From positions 186,001 through 250,000 of the forward strand of contig JALHMR010000003.1 of NCBI GenBank assembly GCA_022843945.1: a stretch of DNA of 64,000 nt, read 5' to 3'. Position 1 is the first letter of the stretch; every line of letters begins with the position of its first letter. This document shows positions 11,213 through 19,109 of the stretch, piece by piece. The translations under genes were made by a program, and so were the position numbers. Under the pieces are notes generated by a model, which was given only the letters and a program-made list of their open reading frames with translations, had not been told where the DNA came from and ran no database searches. Source of the stretch: Rhodospirillaceae bacterium. Lineage in GTDB: Bacteria > Pseudomonadota > Alphaproteobacteria > CACIAM-22H2.

Positions 11213-13300
11213 CTAACCCTCGACCCTGGAAAAATCCGCCACGCCCGCGAGGATGCGGCGAATCTCGGACAACAAGCGCAATCGGTTGGCGCGCAGATCG
11301 GCCTCCGGCGCGTTCACCGTGACCTTGTCGAAGAACGCGTCGACCGGTCCGCGCAAATTCGCCAAAGCAATCATCGCGCCGCCGAAATTCTCCATTCTCA
11401 GCAGCGTATTCATCGCCTGGCGCGCCTCGCTGAGCTTGCGCTGCAGCGCCCGTTCTTCATCGAGCTTGAGAAGCGCCGGATTGACCGCGCCGTCGTGGCG
11501 CTGCTTATCCTTTTTCTCCTCGATCTCGACGATATTCGAGGCCCGTCGGAAAGCGACCAGCAAATTGGCGCCATCGGCGGTCCCCAGGAAGTCACGCAGC
11601 GCCTCGACCCGGGCAAGGATACGAACGATGTCGCTGTCGCCACCGCGGGCGAACACCGCGGTAATAAGGTCGTGTCGCACCCCCTGTTCGCGCAAGTGCA
11701 CCTTGAGGCGATCGGCGAAAAAAGCGATCAGGTCGCTGGCCAGCGCCTCGGCCTTGGCTTCGTCCTCTATCCCATGCTTGAGCAGGGACTTGGCAAAGAC
11801 GCGGCGGAGCGGCAGGCGCAGCTGGTTCTCGATCACCAGGCGAATGACCCCCAGCGCCGCGCGACGCAGGGCAAAGGGATCCTTGGAGCCCGTCGGCTTC
11901 TCGCCGATCGACCAGAACCCGGCCAGGGTATCGATCTTGTCGGCCAGCGCCACGGCCACCGAGACGGGCGCGGTCGGGCAGCGGTCGTTCGGACCGAGCG
12001 GCGCATAGTGGTCACGGATCGCATCGGCAACCGCAGCCGGCTCGCCGTCGTGCAGGGCATAATAGCGCCCCATGACGCCCTGGAGCTCCGGGAACTCCCC
12101 GACCATGCCCGACGACAGATCGGCCTTGCACAGCAGGGCCGCTTCGCGGGCGTCGTCCGGGTCGCAGTCCGGAACGGCGGACACGATCTTGGTCAGCAGC
12201 GACTGGATGCGCGAGACCTTGTCGGCCAGCGTGCCCAGCCTGGCGTGGAAGACGCGGTTGTGCAGATCGGGGACCCGGTTCTCCAGCGCCGTCTTGCGGT
12301 CCTGGTCCCAGAAGAACTTGGCGTCGGACAGGCGGGCGCGCAGCACGCGCTCGTTGCCGCTGACGATGTTGCGCCGCCCCTCTTCGTCGGTCTCCATGTT
12401 CGAGACGACGAGGAAGCGCTGGGCCAGGGAGCCATCCGCGTTGAGCAGTGCGAAATACTTCTGATGCGCGCGCATCGAGGTGACCAGCACCTCGGGCGGC
12501 AGATCCATGTAGGCCTTGTCGATCGAGCCGACGAGGACCCGCGGCCATTCGACCAGGCCGGTCACTTCCTCCAGCAGGCCGAGATCCTGCTTGAGGGTCA
12601 GCCCCTCGCGCTTGGCGGCGTCCTCGGCCTCGCGCAGGATCATGTCGCGGCGCTCGGCCGGGTCGAGCATGACCTTGGCCGCTGCGAGCTTCGACTTGTA
12701 GTCGCTGAAACCGGATACGCGGATTTCACCGGGCGCCAGGAAGCGATGGCCGGCACTGCGATCGCCATAGGCGATCTGGCTCTTGCCCAGGTCGATCGTG
12801 CCGGCGAGCGGCTTGCCGTTGAACAGGCCGAGGGCGGACTGCAGCGGCCGCACCCAGATGAAGCGGTTGTCGGCCCAGCGCATCGACTTCGGCCAGGGGA
12901 AAGCGGCCAGGGTCGAACCGATAAGACCGGGAAGGACGCTGGCGGTCGCCTGCCCCTTGCGATCGATCACCGCAAACCAGAACTCCGCCTTGCCAACGGT
13001 CCGCTTCTCGCATTGGTCAAGAGTGGTCAGGCCGGCGCTCTTCAGGAATCCCTGGACCGCCTGATCCGGCGAGCCGACCCGTGGCCCCTTCTTCTCCTCC
13101 CTGACATCGGCCTGGGTCTCCGGCAGGCCGTCGACGACCAGTGTCAGCCGGCGCGGCGTCACGTAGCTGTCGGCGCGGGTGAATTCGAGCCCGGCTTCTT
13201 TCAGCTTGTCGGTCACCAGGCGCTTGAGGTCGTCCGCCGCGCGGCCTTGCATGCGCGCCGGGATTTCCTCGGAGAACAGTTCGAGCAGGAGCTCGGGCAT
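11213..13300 (-). CDS. glyS: Glycyl-tRNA synthetase beta subunit
   Basis: 695 aa. This is the beta subunit of the alpha2beta2 glycyl-tRNA synthetase, which recognises the tRNA. The N-terminus [18 protein letters not shown] is diagnostic, and the DALRD-type anticodon-binding tail is at the C-terminus ([18 protein letters not shown]). The start ATG 13300-13298 shares one base with the glyQ stop (TGATG). A longer in-frame reading upstream only overlaps glyQ and is not used. Length fits the family. Confidence 0.96.
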   Translation of the reverse strand: MPELLLELFSEEIPARMQGRAADDLKRLVTDKLKEAGLEFTRADSYVTPRRLTLVVDGLPETQADVREEKKGPRVGSPDQAVQGFLKSAGLTTLDQCEKRTVGKAEFWFAVIDRKGQATASVLPGLIGSTLAAFPWPKSMRWADNRFIWVRPLQSALGLFNGKPLAGTIDLGKSQIAYGDRSAGHRFLAPGEIRVSGFSDYKSKLAAAKVMLDPAERRDMILREAEDAAKREGLTLKQDLGLLEEVTGLVEWPRVLVGSIDKAYMDLPPEVLVTSMRAHQKYFALLNADGSLAQRFLVVSNMETDEEGRRNIVSGNERVLRARLSDAKFFWDQDRKTALENRVPDLHNRVFHARLGTLADKVSRIQSLLTKIVSAVPDCDPDDAREAALLCKADLSSGMVGEFPELQGVMGRYYALHDGEPAAVADAIRDHYAPLGPNDRCPTAPVSVAVALADKIDTLAGFWSIGEKPTGSKDPFALRRAALGVIRLVIENQLRLPLRRVFAKSLLKHGIEDEAKAEALASDLIAFFADRLKVHLREQGVRHDLITAVFARGGDSDIVRILARVEALRDFLGTADGANLLVAFRRASNIVEIEEKKDKQRHDGAVNPALLKLDEERALQRKLSEARQAMNTLLRMENFGGAMIALANLRGPVDAFFDKVTVNAPEADLRANRLRLLSEIRRILAGVADFSRVEG

Positions 13301-14181
13301 CAGGCGCTTACCTTTCGGCTGGCGAGCCAGGCTTCGCAGCAGCCCTTGGCCAGGGCGCGCACGCGGCCGATATAGGCGGCGCGCTCGGTCACCGAGATCA
13401 CGCCGCGCGCATCGAGCAGGTTGAAGCGGTGGCTGGCCTTGATGCACTGGTCGTAGGCCGGCAGCGGCAGCTTCTTTTCCAGAAGCGCCTCGCATTCCTT
13501 CTCGGCGTCGGCGAAATGGCTGAGCAGCAACGCCGTGTCGGCATGCTCGAAATTGTGGGCCGAGAACTCGCGCTCCGCCTGCAGGAAGATGTCGCCGTAG
13601 CTCACGCCCTGCCCATTGAAATCGAGGTCATAGACGTTCTCGACCCCCTGGATGTACATGGCCAGCCGCTCGAGCCCGTAGGTCAGCTCGCAGGAGATCA
13701 GGTCGCAGGGAATGCCGCCGACCTGCTGGAAATAGGTGAACTGGGTCACCTCCATGCCGTCGCACCACACTTCCCAGCCCAGACCCCACGCGCCGAGGGT
13801 CGGGCTTTCCCAATCGTCCTCGACGAAGCGGATATCGTGCCGCAGCGGGTCGATTCCCAGCCGCACCAGACTTTCGAGGTACAGGTTCTGGCTCTCCTGG
13901 GGAGAGGGCTTCAGAATCACCTGATATTGGTAGTAGTGCTGTAGCCGATTGGGATTCTCCCCGTAGCGCCCGTCGGCCGGCCGACGCGAGGGCTGCACAT
14001 AGGCGGCCTTCCAGGGCTCCGGCCCCAGGGCCCGCAGAGTCGTGGCGGGGTGAAAGGTCCCCGCCCCCATCTCCATGTCATAGGGCTGCAGGATGACGCA
14101 GCCCTGCTCGGCCCAGAAAGCGTGAAGCCTCAGGATAAGTTCTTGAAAGCTGGGCGCTTTGCCCGGGCTGCGGCTGACCAT
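13300..14181 (-). CDS. glyQ: Glycyl-tRNA synthetase alpha subunit
   Basis: 293 aa. Catalytic subunit that activates glycine. Class II synthetase motifs are visible: [44 protein letters not shown], and [22 protein letters not shown]. Length and sequence are highly typical. It is translationally coupled to glyS and lies 92 bp downstream of the small zinc-ribbon gene, so it may be part of the same long leftward transcript or have its own promoter in that gap. Confidence 0.97.
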   Translation of the reverse strand: MVSRSPGKAPSFQELILRLHAFWAEQGCVILQPYDMEMGAGTFHPATTLRALGPEPWKAAYVQPSRRPADGRYGENPNRLQHYYQYQVILKPSPQESQNLYLESLVRLGIDPLRHDIRFVEDDWESPTLGAWGLGWEVWCDGMEVTQFTYFQQVGGIPCDLISCELTYGLERLAMYIQGVENVYDLDFNGQGVSYGDIFLQAEREFSAHNFEHADTALLLSHFADAEKECEALLEKKLPLPAYDQCIKASHRFNLLDARGVISVTERAAYIGRVRALAKGCCEAWLASRKVSA

Positions 14182-14273
14182 TACGGCGGCGATTCGATCG
14201 GGGATTGGTGCGGCGCACCATACCGGCGCACCTACCCCCGATCAAGCTGCCAACCGGGTACCGGCCTTCTAAA

Positions 14274-14549
14274 TCAGGCTCGCGGGAAGGGGCAGTTGGG
14301 TTTGCCGCAGGAACGGGCCCCGGGGGCCACGTAGGCGCCGCAGATGCGGCAGGCCGTCATGACCTCCGGTTCCCTCGCCTTGGCACCGGCCCCTGGCGCC
14401 TCCCGCCCCCGGTTCAGGCGGCCAGCCCCACGGCCGTCGGCCGCCTCGCGCCGCTCTTTCTCCCAGCGCTGGAACCAGCGGAAGCCGAACCAGACGATCG
14501 CGATGATCGCGACCAGGACGGCGACTTTGCCAAAGCTCATGCCGAACAT
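14274..14549 (-). CDS. Small membrane protein with C-terminal zinc-ribbon-like Cys cluster
   Basis: 91 aa. One transmembrane segment (VAVLVAIIAIVWFGFRWF, about residues 9-26) is followed by a charged linker with WEKERREAADGRG. The tail carries CRICGAYVAPGARSCGKPNC: four cysteines in CxxC...C-x4-C spacing that could bind zinc. The gene sits 10 bp after the S49 peptidase gene and before glyQ, so it is probably co-transcribed with the peptidase. The Met at residue 4 is a possible alternative start. The function is unknown; a membrane-tethered zinc ribbon is what can be seen. Confidence 0.7.
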   Translation of the reverse strand: MFGMSFGKVAVLVAIIAIVWFGFRWFQRWEKERREAADGRGAGRLNRGREAPGAGAKAREPEVMTACRICGAYVAPGARSCGKPNCPFPRA

Positions 14550-14559
14550 GGAAGAAGTC

Positions 14560-15450
14560 CTAAAGCCCGTAACGATTCCACAAGGAGCGGGCTTCCACCG
14601 CGGCGATCACGTCGTCTGCCCAGGTCACCGGCAGCAGCGAGAAACCGTCGCTTTCCCAGCCGCCGCGAAACGGCAGGCGACGGCGCCACCACGACACCTC
14701 CCCGGTGACCAGGCGCAGCTTGACGTCGTCGCCGAAGCGCCGGCGCATCGCCGAGCGCAGATCGTCGATGCCGTCGACCAGGCCGAGTTCTACCGCCCGG
14801 CGGCCGGTCCAGAATTCGCCGCTGAACAGGTCCTCTGGTGGGGCCTTCAGACGGTCGCCGCGACGGTCCTTCACCCAGGCCTGGAAGTTGGTGTGGATCT
14901 CCGCCTGGATGGCCTTCAGGCGCGCCACATCCTCGGGATTCTCGGGTTTGAAGGGATCGAGCAGGGTCTTGCGCTCGCCCGCCGTGTAGATGCGGCGCTC
15001 GATCCCCAGCCGCTCGATCGCCTCGTTGAAGCCGAAGCCCGAGGCGATGACGCCGATCGAGCCCACGATCGAGCTGGCATCGGCATAGATCTCGTCCGCC
15101 GCGCAGGCCAGCCAATAGCCGCCCGAAGCCGCCACATCCTCGGCGAAGGCGACGACGGGGATGTCTTTCTCGGCGGCCAGCTGGCGGATGCGCTGGGCGA
15201 TCAGCGCCGACTGGACCGGCGAGCCGCCCGGGGAATTGATCGCCAGCGCCACGCAGGAAAGGCCCGGCAGCGAAAAGGCGCGCTGCAGCGGGCCGGCCAG
15301 GCGGGCGAGCGAGATTCCCGAGCGCAGCGGCCCGACCTGGCCGATGACGCCGGCCAGGCGCACCACCGCGACCACGGGGGTCGGGTGCTGCAGGCGCTCG
15401 ATCGGCAGATGGGCCAGCCACCCGCGGATCTTCTCTGACCAGGTTTCCAT
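14560..15450 (-). CDS. S49 family signal-peptide peptidase (SppA-like)
   Basis: 296 aa. A Ser/Lys peptidase that degrades cleaved signal peptides or membrane-protein fragments. The nucleophile Ser109 is in EDVAASGGYW and the general base Lys161 in AGERKTLLDPF. The spacing of 52 residues equals that of short, single-domain SppA enzymes. A ClpP-like oxyanion region (INSPGGSPVQSA, residues 71-82) precedes it. There is no obvious N-terminal transmembrane anchor, unlike E. coli SppA, although VVAVVRLAGVIG is mildly hydrophobic. It is followed by the small membrane zinc-ribbon gene, which could act as a partner. Confidence 0.9.
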   Translation of the reverse strand: METWSEKIRGWLAHLPIERLQHPTPVVAVVRLAGVIGQVGPLRSGISLARLAGPLQRAFSLPGLSCVALAINSPGGSPVQSALIAQRIRQLAAEKDIPVVAFAEDVAASGGYWLACAADEIYADASSIVGSIGVIASGFGFNEAIERLGIERRIYTAGERKTLLDPFKPENPEDVARLKAIQAEIHTNFQAWVKDRRGDRLKAPPEDLFSGEFWTGRRAVELGLVDGIDDLRSAMRRRFGDDVKLRLVTGEVSWWRRRLPFRGGWESDGFSLLPVTWADDVIAAVEARSLWNRYGL

Positions 15451-15486
15451 GGATGCAGATTAGCCCCGGAGCCGCCGGGTGGCGAA

Positions 15487-16254
15487 TCAGCGCGCGGTGA
15501 GCGGCGATGCCTCGCGCAGAATGGCCTCGGCCTGCGGGGTGAAGCGGCCTTCGTGATCGTGCAGGATCAGTCCCCGGCCGGAGGCGCGCGGCGTATTGTC
15601 GCCGCGAATGCCCGTGACCACCACGCGCTTGGGCTGGGCGCCGGTCTTGGGCCATAGCGGCACGGTGACGAGCGCCCCGCAACCGGCACGCTCCAGGGCT
15701 TCGCACAGCTCGCCCGCGCGATCGAAGCGGTGGACGAAAACCACCACACCCTTGGGCTTGACGAAGCGCGCCGCGGCACGCGTCCAGTCGGCGAGATCGG
15801 CTTCGCTTTGCACCGTGGCAGCGGCCTTGCGCGGATCCGGCGGAGGATCCGCCGCCTCGGGATCGAGGTACGGCGGATTGGCGATCACCGCCTCGAAGCT
15901 TCCGACGATCAGCGAGCGCGGCGGATTCAGCAGATCGCCGGCCGAGACGGTCACGCGATTGCCGAAATCGTTGGCCTCGACGTTGCTCTGGGCGATCTTG
16001 ACCAGGATGGGATCGCGTTCCAGCCCGACCACGGTCAGGTCGCTGCGCCGGCGCGCCAGGCAGAGCATCGCGGCGCCGGCGCCGCAGCCGAGATCGAGCA
16101 CCCGCCCCTTCACGCTGTCCGGTACGGCGGCGGCCAGAAAGACGGGATCGATGGCGGCCCGGTAGCCTTCCGCCGGCTGCCGGAAAATCACTTTTCCAGC
16201 GAGCAGCGCGTCTTCGGTGACCGGGATGGGAAACGAGGGGCCGGGATCAGTCAT
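15487..16254 (-). CDS. tRNA1(Val) adenine-N6 methyltransferase-like (TrmN6 type)
   Basis: 255 aa. The SAM-binding motif VLDLGCGAGAAMLCLA lies at residues 52-67, and the amino-methyltransferase motif NPPY is at residues 126-129, which marks N-methylation of a base or glutamine. The family placement as TrmN6/YfiC rests on overall layout (AGKVIFRQPAEGYRAAIDPVFLA near the N-terminus). It overlaps the DUF2007 gene by eight bases and lies 36 bp upstream of the S49 peptidase gene. A role in tRNA modification fits the tRNA-synthetase neighbourhood. Confidence 0.87.
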   Translation of the reverse strand: MTDPGPSFPIPVTEDALLAGKVIFRQPAEGYRAAIDPVFLAAAVPDSVKGRVLDLGCGAGAAMLCLARRRSDLTVVGLERDPILVKIAQSNVEANDFGNRVTVSAGDLLNPPRSLIVGSFEAVIANPPYLDPEAADPPPDPRKAAATVQSEADLADWTRAAARFVKPKGVVVFVHRFDRAGELCEALERAGCGALVTVPLWPKTGAQPKRVVVTGIRGDNTPRASGRGLILHDHEGRFTPQAEAILREASPLTAR

Positions 16255-16465
16255 GGAACAACGTGGGATCAGCTTCAGCGAGAAGGCGGCGGGCGGCGGC
16301 GTAGTCCGTATCGTCTACCATAATTCGACGGGGTATTGCGGAGATCGATCCTTCGAGAACGGAGGCGTGCATATCCAGGAGAACGGCCGGGATACCGGCA
16401 CCGGCCAGCACCGCTTCGGACCAGGATAGCAGCACCGGATCGTTGGTTCGCAGCAGCTCCTTCAT
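16247..16465 (-). CDS. DUF2007-type small protein
   Basis: 72 aa. The sequence KELLRTNDPVLLSWSEAVLAGAGIPAVLLD with a later IPRRIMVDDTDYAAARRLL matches the DUF2007 fold (putative signal-transducing protein), a small ferredoxin-like domain without known activity. It is the first gene of the leftward operon leading through trmN6, the S49 peptidase, glyQS, ppdK and HIT, and is divergent from ispB across 132 bp. Confidence 0.8.
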   Translation of the reverse strand: MKELLRTNDPVLLSWSEAVLAGAGIPAVLLDMHASVLEGSISAIPRRIMVDDTDYAAARRLLAEADPTLFHD

Positions 16466-16597
16466 GACCCTTCCGGTCGCGGTCTCGGCCCCGCCCCGCC
16501 GTCTTCAGCCTCGCCTTGACCGAGCACACCGGCATACTATGCTCCGCCTTGGCGGACAAGGTCGTAAGACCGTCCGGGGACAAGCGGGAGAGTCCGA

Positions 16598-17614
16598 GTG
16601 GCCGTCGTCGTCAATCTGCAGAACGAGCGCAAACAGCGACCGTCCATCGCCGCGCTGACGGCGCTGGCCGGCGACGATCTCAAGCAGGTCAACGAAGTGA
16701 TCCTGCAGCGCATGCAGAGCCCGGTGGCCCTGATCCCGCAGCTGGCCGGACACATCATCGCGGCCGGTGGCAAGCGGCTGCGCCCCCTGCTGACCCTGGC
16801 CAGTGCCCGCATGTGCGGCTACGAGGGCCGCCGGCACGTCGCCCTCGCCGCCTGCGTCGAGTTCATCCATACCGCCACGCTGCTCCACGACGACGTCGTC
16901 GACGAGAGCGACCTGCGCCGGGGCCTGGCCACGGCCAACGCGGTGTGGGGCAACAAGGCCAGCGTGCTGGTCGGCGATTTCCTGTTCAGCCGCGCCTTCC
17001 AGCTGATGGTCGAGGACGGTTCGCTCTCGGTGCTGGCCATCCTGTCCAATGCCTCGGCGGTGATCGCCGAGGGCGAAGTGCTGCAGCTGATGACCGCCAA
17101 CGACACCGAGACGACCGAGCACGCCTATCTCGAGGTCATCAAGGCCAAGACCGCGACCCTGTTCGCCGCCGCCTGCCGCGTCGGTGCCGTGGTCGCCTCG
17201 CGGCCCAAGGTCGAGGAGGAGGCGCTCGATTCCTACGGCCTCAATCTCGGCATCGCCTTCCAGATCGTCGACGACGTGCTCGACTACGCCGCCCACCAGG
17301 CAACGCTGGGCAAGAGCGTGGGCGACGACTTCCGCGATGGCAAGATCACCCTGCCGGTGGTCCTGTCATTCCTGCGCGGCGACGAGACCGAGCGCGAGTT
17401 CTGGCGCCGCACGCTGGAGCGCCTCGAGCAGGGCGACGGCGATCTCGAGCATGCCGTGGTCCTCATGGAAAAGCACGGCAGCCTGCGCGATTCGATCGAG
17501 CGGGCGAAGCATTACGGCGCGGTGGCGCGTGATGCCCTGGGCGTCTTCCCCGACAGCCCGGAGAAACGCGCGCTGCTCGAGCTCGTCGATTTCGCGATTT
17601 CAAGAAGCCACTAA
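16598..17614 (+). CDS. ispB: Octaprenyl/polyprenyl diphosphate synthase
   Basis: 338 aa from GTG 16598, preceded by GGGAG. It builds the all-trans polyprenyl chain of ubiquinone from IPP and FPP. The first aspartate-rich motif DDVVD is at residues 98-102 after LLHD, and the second, DDVLD, follows IAFQIV near residue 227. The GGKRLRP motif at residues 58-64 binds IPP. Length is typical of long-chain E-polyprenyl synthases. Chain length cannot be told from the sequence alone. The gene stands alone and is followed directly by the inverted-repeat element. Confidence 0.93.
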   Translation: MAVVVNLQNERKQRPSIAALTALAGDDLKQVNEVILQRMQSPVALIPQLAGHIIAAGGKRLRPLLTLASARMCGYEGRRHVALAACVEFIHTATLLHDDVVDESDLRRGLATANAVWGNKASVLVGDFLFSRAFQLMVEDGSLSVLAILSNASAVIAEGEVLQLMTANDTETTEHAYLEVIKAKTATLFAAACRVGAVVASRPKVEEEALDSYGLNLGIAFQIVDDVLDYAAHQATLGKSVGDDFRDGKITLPVVLSFLRGDETEREFWRRTLERLEQGDGDLEHAVVLMEKHGSLRDSIERAKHYGAVARDALGVFPDSPEKRALLELVDFAISRSH

Positions 17615-17620
17615 CCCTAT

Positions 17621-17824
17621 TCGTCATCCCGGACGAGCGTCCTGCGCTGCGCCGCCGCAAAGCGCCGGCGGGCGCGTAAAGACTCGGAGATCCGGGATCC
17701 ATCTCACCGTCGGCACAATGGACCCCGGATCGCGCGGCCCCCAATTTTCCCCGCGCGCGCAGCCGCCACACCAACCCTGCGCGCGCGGTAATAGACGGGA
17801 AAGGCCGCTTGTCCGGGGTGACGA
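17621..17824. repeat. 204-bp nested inverted-repeat element (REP/MITE-like)
   Basis: The whole gap between ispB and the aldolase is a nested palindrome. Outer arms: TCGTCATCCCGGAC at 17621-17634 and GTCCGGGGTGACGA at 17811-17824 (13 of 14 complementary). Inner arms: GATCCGGGATCCAT at 17689-17702 and ATGGACCCCGGATC at 17718-17731 (13 of 14) around a 15-base loop. It looks like the intergenic REP/BIME or MITE-like elements common in alphaproteobacteria. The inner stem could also stop or stabilise the ispB transcript. It ends exactly at the stop codon of the convergent aldolase gene. Confidence 0.7.
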
Positions 17825-18619
17825 TCAGGTTTTGTAGCTGGGGTCCTTGCGGTCGAGCATGCGCAGGAGTGCGGGCCATTCGCGGGTTGTGCCTGTCCCC
17901 ACCCCGATACCGGCCGCGCCACCTTCCCATTGCTGCGCCGTATGCTCGCTGACGTCCGGCGGCGGCAGAACGATGGGCCGGCCGGTATGCATGACATCGA
18001 GCTGCGCTTGGCAGGCCTGCTCCAGGTAGTAGATGAAGCGGAAGGCCTCGGCGACGCTGCGGCCGCAGGTCAGCAGGCCATGATTGCGCAGGATCATCGC
18101 GTTGCGCTTGCCGAGATCGGCGATCAGGCGGCACCGCTCCTCGAGATCGAGCGCGAAGCCCTCGTAATCGTGGTAGGCGATGCGATTATAGAACTGGAAG
18201 GCGCCCTGGGTGACCGGCACGAAGCCTTCCCGCAGCGCCGAGACGGCCGACCCGGCGCGGCTGTGCGTGTGAATCACCGACACGACGTCCGGGCGCGCGC
18301 CATGCACCGCGCTGTGGATGACGAAGCCGGCGCGATTGATGTCGTGGGGCGTGTCCTCGACAATGTTGCCGTCGAGATCGATCTTCACCAGGTTCGAGGC
18401 GGTGATCTCGTCGTACATCAGGCCGTAGGGATTGATCAGGTAGTGATGCTGATCGCCCGGCACGCGGGCCGTGATGTGGTTGTAGACGAGATCGGTCATG
18501 CCGAAATGCTCGACCAGCCGGTAGCAGGCGGCGACGTCGACGCGCATCGCCCACTCGGCCTCGCTCCAGTTGCGGCCGGCGGGCGGAGGGGCCGGGTGGA
18601 GTGGCGCTCGACTGGCCAT
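17825..18619 (-). CDS. Class II aldolase/adducin-family protein
   Basis: 264 aa. Zinc-dependent enzymes of this fold include fuculose- and ribulose-phosphate aldolases. Zinc-ligand signatures are visible: the HTHSRAG pair in SVIHTHSRAG near residue 120 and the late His in ILRNHGLLT near residue 185. Members with this sequence type (MTDLVYNHITARVPG) are often annotated only as aldolase domain-containing, so the substrate is open. The ATG 18619-18617 is preceded by GGAGG; an upstream in-frame Met lacks a site. A promoter is visible upstream at 18662-18690. It is not obviously in an operon. Confidence 0.85.
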   Translation of the reverse strand: MASRAPLHPAPPPAGRNWSEAEWAMRVDVAACYRLVEHFGMTDLVYNHITARVPGDQHHYLINPYGLMYDEITASNLVKIDLDGNIVEDTPHDINRAGFVIHSAVHGARPDVVSVIHTHSRAGSAVSALREGFVPVTQGAFQFYNRIAYHDYEGFALDLEERCRLIADLGKRNAMILRNHGLLTCGRSVAEAFRFIYYLEQACQAQLDVMHTGRPIVLPPPDVSEHTAQQWEGGAAGIGVGTGTTREWPALLRMLDRKDPSYKT

Positions 18620-18661
18620 GCGAGTCCTCCAAGACATTGTTTATACTAACTAATTCGTCCT

Positions 18662-18690
18662 ATTATAGCGTCGCTGGCGGCCGCCGTCAC
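18662..18690 (-). promoter_or_regulatory. Putative sigma70-type promoter of the aldolase gene
   Basis: Read on the minus strand: GTGACG (18690-18685), a 17-base spacer, then a perfect TATAAT (18667-18662). Predicted transcription start is about 35-40 bases before the aldolase ATG, leaving room for its GGAGG site. It is divergent from the tRNA promoter nearby. This is motif-based only. Confidence 0.5.
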
Positions 18691-18717
18691 GGCCGCGCGC
18701 GACCTTATCTACATGCC

Positions 18718-18746
18718 TTGCGGGGCCGGGGGGATACGTCTATAAC
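18718..18746 (+). promoter_or_regulatory. Putative sigma70-type promoter of tRNA-Pro
   Basis: TTGCGG at 18718-18723, exactly 17 bases, then TATAAC at 18741-18746. Transcription would begin near 18753, about eight bases before the mature tRNA 5' end. The intervening GGGCCC-rich stretch resembles a stringent-control discriminator. Confidence 0.6.
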
Positions 18747-18760
18747 GCGGGGCCCACGGT

Positions 18761-18837
18761 CGGAGTGTAGCTCAGCCTGGTAGAGCACTAGCTTCGGGAG
18801 CTAGGGGTCGGAGGTTCGAATCCTCTCACTCCGACCA
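18761..18837 (+). tRNA. tRNA-Pro (anticodon CGG)
   Basis: Complete 77-nt cloverleaf with encoded CCA. The acceptor stem CGGAGTG pairs with CACTCCG, the discriminator base is A, and the T loop GGTTCGAAT is intact. The anticodon arm CTAGC-TTCGGGA-GCTAG puts CGG in the anticodon position, decoding CCG. The 3' end and 15 bases beyond it are repeated at 38380-38418, which marks this gene as a likely integration target. Confidence 0.96.
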
Positions 18838-18852
18838 ATTTTTCAAACCGGA
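18814..18852 (+). repeat. Candidate attachment site copy 1 (tRNA-Pro 3' end)
   Basis: The 39 bases from the T loop of tRNA-Pro through CCA and 15 bases beyond match 38380-38418 at 35 of 39 positions, same orientation. Mismatches are at 18820, 18825, 18833 and 18842. Duplication of a tRNA 3' end is the usual trace of site-specific integration. No integrase gene lies between the copies. Confidence 0.6.
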
Positions 18853-18952
18853 CAATCTGCAGTTCTCTCCGTGCGCCCGCCTGGGCGCGGGCGCCCTGGG
18901 CTGCAGACCGCTAGAAACCATCCTGCCAACGGCGCGGTCACGTTTGGCCGCA

Positions 18953-19109
18953 TCATGTCGCAAACACGCCGCCGTTCACGTCGGTCGTCGCGGCGGCGAC
19001 ATAGCCGGCCTCGCTCACCCGCCGCACCGGAATCGTAGCTGCCGCCTCACGCGCGACCTCTGAGTCGGCGGGCGGTCATGTTCGCTACGATCCAGCCCGG
19101 CGCGATGCT
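18953..19109 (-). pseudogene. Remnant of a short-chain dehydrogenase C-terminus
   Basis: Reading leftward, the first frame gives SIAPGWIVANMTARRL, the conserved PGW region of an SDR enzyme. A frameshift then gives EVAREAAATIPVRRVSE followed by AGYVAAATTDVNGGVFAT and a stop at 18955-18953. In intact SDRs about 15-18 residues lie between those last two blocks, so there is also an internal deletion. No N-terminal part is present. The fragment touches the end of the arabinofuranosidase gene. It is a decayed fragment between the tRNA and the cassette, as often seen at island edges. Confidence 0.75.

Noticed and set aside
11495..13375. Rightward 626-codon frame opposite glyS
   Set aside because: Shadow of glyS; no motif or ribosome-binding site supports it.
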